From: an uncultured Selenomonadaceae bacterium
GTDB taxonomy: Bacteria > Bacillota > Negativicutes > Selenomonadales > Selenomonadaceae
Reading direction: 5' to 3'
NCBI GenBank assembly: GCA_905236665.1
Contig: CAJONF010000175.1
Coordinates: 1-8,106 of the forward strand
Length of the DNA: 8,106 nucleotides
This document shows positions 6,328-8,106 of the stretch, one piece after another. The notes beneath the pieces are model-generated. The model was given only the letters and a program-made list of their open reading frames with translations. It had not been told where the DNA came from and made no database searches. The translations under genes and the position numbers were made by a program. Every line of letters begins with the position of its first letter. Position 1 is the stretch's first letter.

Positions 6328-6942
6328 TTATTCAACTCCCACGGCCTTGACCAGGGTGCCCAATGAGCCGGGGTCTGGAACAAGGAAAAAGTGTCCGTTA
6401 ATGCTGTCATCTTCTGCCAAAAATTTTGTTTCTATAACCATTGCGTGATCGCCCATTTGTCCCAGCTGAACAAGGACAACATTTAAAATTGCGCCCGCCA
6501 TATCCATTGCCAGCGACGGTATCGACGGAACCATAGAAATATTTGTAAAGTGGAAAAACGCGTTGAGATAGGAGCCGGTTAAAATGTTGCCGACTTCTTT
6601 TAACGCGGAGATATCCATTTCGTCAAGTTCCTGCGTGGTGCCGTGCGGTCTACCCATTAAATCATCAACAAGGAAGAATGCATTTTTTTTCGGCATGAGG
6701 AAAAGGATATTGCCGGGAGCTTTTCCATAAACACGCAGGAACACAGCAACGATAATTGCATCGGGACCGCCCACCAAGTCGGGAACATCTTCAATCGGGA
6801 TGAGCGAAACTTTCGGGACATTCATATCAATTTTTTTGTTGACGACTTGCGAAAGAGCCGTGGCCGTATTGCCTGCACCGATATTGCCAATTTCGCGCAG
6901 AGCGTCCAGCTGATTCGGAGTCAAGTCAAATTCATCGATCAT
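6328..6942 (-). CDS. cheC: CheY-P phosphatase CheC
   Basis: The 204-residue CheC-family phosphatase hydrolyses phosphorylated CheY and partners with CheD in adaptation. Both pseudo-symmetric active-site helices are intact: ALREIGNIGAGN with Glu17 and Asn20, and ALKEVGNILTGS with Glu116 and Asn119. The protein should therefore be a two-site CheC rather than a one-site CheX. The internal repeat is the usual CheC fold and the length matches the family. The start ATG at 6942 has AGAGAGGTG 6 bases upstream, placed in a 58-base spacer after cheW that also carries a tandem repeat. cheD follows 2 bases after the stop. Confidence 0.95.
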   Translation of the reverse strand: MIDEFDLTPNQLDALREIGNIGAGNTATALSQVVNKKIDMNVPKVSLIPIEDVPDLVGGPDAIIVAVFLRVYGKAPGNILFLMPKKNAFFLVDDLMGRPHGTTQELDEMDISALKEVGNILTGSYLNAFFHFTNISMVPSIPSLAMDMAGAILNVVLVQLGQMGDHAMVIETKFLAEDDSINGHFFLVPDPGSLGTLVKAVGVE

Positions 6943-6970
6943 TTAAAACACCTCTCTTATAGTGCGTAAC

Positions 6971-7001
6971 AAACCAGTTCCTAGTTCCTAGTTCCTAGTT
7001 T
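6971..7001 (-). repeat. 7-bp tandem repeat and hairpin between cheW and cheC
   Basis: The plus strand holds three exact copies of AGTTCCT (6976-6996) and a partial fourth (AGTT, 6997-7000); on the coding strand the unit is AACTAGG. On the transcript AAACTAG (7001-6995) can pair with CTGGTTT (6977-6971), 7 bp with one G-U, looping out the middle repeats. The stem starts at the last base of the cheW TGA stop. There is no T-run, so it is not a standard terminator. Confidence 0.75.
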
Positions 7002-7480
7002 CAATTTGCGTTGACAATTTCTTCAAGATTGAGCATGGTGACAAGCCGCCCGTCGATATTGCCAATGCCGCTCAAGAATTTTTCCATTGCCTTATCGCTT
7101 ACAGTTTTTTTCGGGTCAACAAGTTTACTACGAATTGTTAAAACTTCCGTAACGGCGTCAACCAGCATACCAACCTGCAAATCGCCGACGATAACCGTAA
7201 CGATTCTGCTCAAAGAAGTATAAGGCGTTTCTTCAATGCCCAGCCGCTTTTTCAAGTCGATAACGGGCATAACGGAGCCGCGCTGATTGATGACGCCCTT
7301 TATAAAACTAGCCGCGAAGGGCACACGCGTTATATCAACCAGGTTGCGGATTTCCTGCACATGAAAGATATTCACGCCGTATTCTTCATCGCGCAGTTTA
7401 AAGGCAACAACCTGCATTGCTATTACTTCTTCTTCTTCTTCCAATGAAACGGGTTTATTCGCCACGCTGTCTTTAGCCAT
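7001..7480 (-). CDS. cheW: Chemotaxis coupling protein CheW
   Basis: The 159-residue adaptor joins chemoreceptors to the kinase CheA at the membrane-associated array. It is a single CheW domain (about 20-155) with the signature KGVINQRGSVMPVIDLKKRL (61-80), the receptor-contact segment FHVQEIRNLVDITRVPFA (39-56), and the second subdomain ending MLNLEEIV. The N-terminal 20 residues are an extension with a run of five glutamates (14-18), encoded by five GAA codons in a row (7441-7427). The start ATG at 7480 has a strong AGGAGG 7 bases upstream. It lies 37 bases after cheA, the usual order. Confidence 0.96.
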   Translation of the reverse strand: MAKDSVANKPVSLEEEEEVIAMQVVAFKLRDEEYGVNIFHVQEIRNLVDITRVPFAASFIKGVINQRGSVMPVIDLKKRLGIEETPYTSLSRIVTVIVGDLQVGMLVDAVTEVLTIRSKLVDPKKTVSDKAMEKFLSGIGNIDGRLVTMLNLEEIVNAN

Positions 7481-7496
7481 AAAAATTCCTCCTTTT

Positions 7497-7520
7497 TAGG
7501 TTATTGGAACTGTTAACCTA
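7497..7520 (-). other. Inverted repeat/hairpin at the cheA stop codon
   Basis: TAGGTTA (7497-7503) and TAACCTA (7514-7520) form a perfect 7-bp inverted repeat with a 10-base loop. The TAG stop codon of cheA (7520-7518) is the first part of the stem on the transcript. The stem ends three bases before the AGGAGG of cheW, so the fold could affect ribosome access to cheW. There is no T-run. Confidence 0.6.
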
Positions 7521-8106
7521 GTTAAGCATTGTTGCAACGTCAAGAATCAAAGCAACACGACCATCGCCGAGCACCGTCGCGCCAGAGAACATCTTCAAGC
7601 CCATAAACAAATTGCCCAACGTCTTTATAACAATTTCCTGCTGACCAATCAATTTATCAACAACGATACCCGCTTTGGAGTCGCCCGCGTGCACAACCAC
7701 GACAAAAAGTTCTTTGGTGTCTTTAATGTGCGGAACCATTAAAGATTCTTCCATACGGATAATCGGGATAATTTCGCCGCGCAGGACGATAACTTCATTG
7801 TTTTGCACGGTGCTAATGTCGCTGGGCTGTATGCTCAATGTGCTGTCGATTGAGGCAAGCGGGATTGCATACATTTCGGATTGAACTTGAACGAGCATTG
7901 CTTGGATAATAGCCAAAGTCAGCGGCAGTTTAATTTTAAAAATGGAGCCTTCGTTAACGTGCGTTTCAACGTCAACTTGTCCGGAAAGAGATTCGATTTT
8001 ACTTTTAACAACGTCCATGCCGACGCCGCGTCCGGAAATATCGCTGATTTTCTCCGCCGTCGAAAAACCAGGCAGGAAAATAATTCTCACAGCATCCGAA
8101 TCTTCC
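7518..8106 (-). CDS. cheA: Chemotaxis histidine kinase CheA, C-terminal part
   Basis: The last 196 codons of CheA are present; the reading frame stays open to the right edge, so the GTG at 8090 is internal and not a start. The fragment opens in the ATP-binding (P4) domain with FLPGFSTAEKISDISGRGVG, which includes the G1 box DISGRGVGMDVVK, and the G2 box GSIFKIKLPLTLAI. It then continues into the CheW-like regulatory P5 domain (from about residue 67, YAIPLASIDSTLSI, to the end), which docks CheW and receptors. The phospho-transfer His, dimerisation and N-box regions lie outside the window. CheA autophosphorylates and passes phosphate to CheY and CheB. The gene ends normally with DVATMLN and is followed by cheW. 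Confidence 0.96.
   Translation of the reverse strand, partial: EDSDAVRIIFLPGFSTAEKISDISGRGVGMDVVKSKIESLSGQVDVETHVNEGSIFKIKLPLTLAIIQAMLVQVQSEMYAIPLASIDSTLSIQPSDISTVQNNEVIVLRGEIIPIIRMEESLMVPHIKDTKELFVVVVHAGDSKAGIVVDKLIGQQEIVIKTLGNLFMGLKMFSGATVLGDGRVALILDVATMLN

Noticed and set aside
5410..7001. CRISPR array
   Set aside because: The repeats are 7-bp units without spacers and differ between sites; no cas genes.
7427..7441. Five-copy TTC/GAA repeat in cheW as a phase-variation switch
   Set aside because: The unit is a trinucleotide, so copy changes only alter the number of glutamates and keep the frame.
8088..8090. GTG codon as start of a 190-residue chemotaxis protein
   Set aside because: The frame is open to the window edge and upstream residues continue CheA sequence, so the GTG is an internal Val codon.

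Overview
The window reads almost entirely right to left (minus strand). It holds the end of a chemotaxis/flagellar (fla/che) operon followed by the start of an amino-acid biosynthesis gene. The combination of CheC and CheD with a sigma-28/SigD factor, a FapA-type DUF342 protein and a SwrB-like membrane protein points to a motile Firmicute. The gene order cheA-cheW-cheC-cheD-...-sigD-...-swrB-like matches the 3' end of the Bacillus fla/che operon. The inserted small proteins and FapA are more like Clostridia or Negativicutes (Selenomonas relatives). The phylum is a fairly safe inference; the class is a guess.

Layout in transcription order, from the right edge: cheA C-terminal part (8106-7518), cheW (7480-7001), cheC (6942-6328), cheD (6325-5840), an unrecognised two-helix membrane protein (5780-5415), sigD/fliA (5380-4628), fapA/DUF342 (4611-2953), a small hydrophilic unknown protein (2922-2599), and a 393-residue single-pass membrane protein with a coiled coil, a proline-rich spacer and a C-terminal HTH-like segment (2588-1407). 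Spacers here are only 2-59 bases, so this looks like one transcription unit. A 114-base gap (1293-1406) follows. It contains a weak terminator-like hairpin with a strong T-run and a plausible promoter, then ilvB (acetolactate synthase large subunit) starts at 1292 and runs off the left edge.

How the genes fit together: CheA and CheW form the receptor-kinase array. CheD deamidates receptors and binds CheC, and CheC dephosphorylates CheY-P. SigD switches on late flagellar and chemotaxis genes. FapA, the small proteins and the SwrB-like protein are probably accessory flagellar assembly factors, inferred mostly from position. ilvB belongs to branched-chain amino-acid synthesis and is probably an independent unit.

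The most unusual signal is not a gene. In the che part of the operon the intercistronic spacers carry hairpins or 7-bp tandem repeats anchored at the stop codon of the upstream gene (after cheA, cheW, cheD and the two-helix protein). Three different 7-mer units are used (AACTAGG, TTCCCTT and AGCTTGT on the coding strand). No T-run follows them, so they do not look like ordinary terminators. No CRISPR array, insertion sequence, tRNA or rRNA was seen. No stretch over 300 bases lacks a gene.
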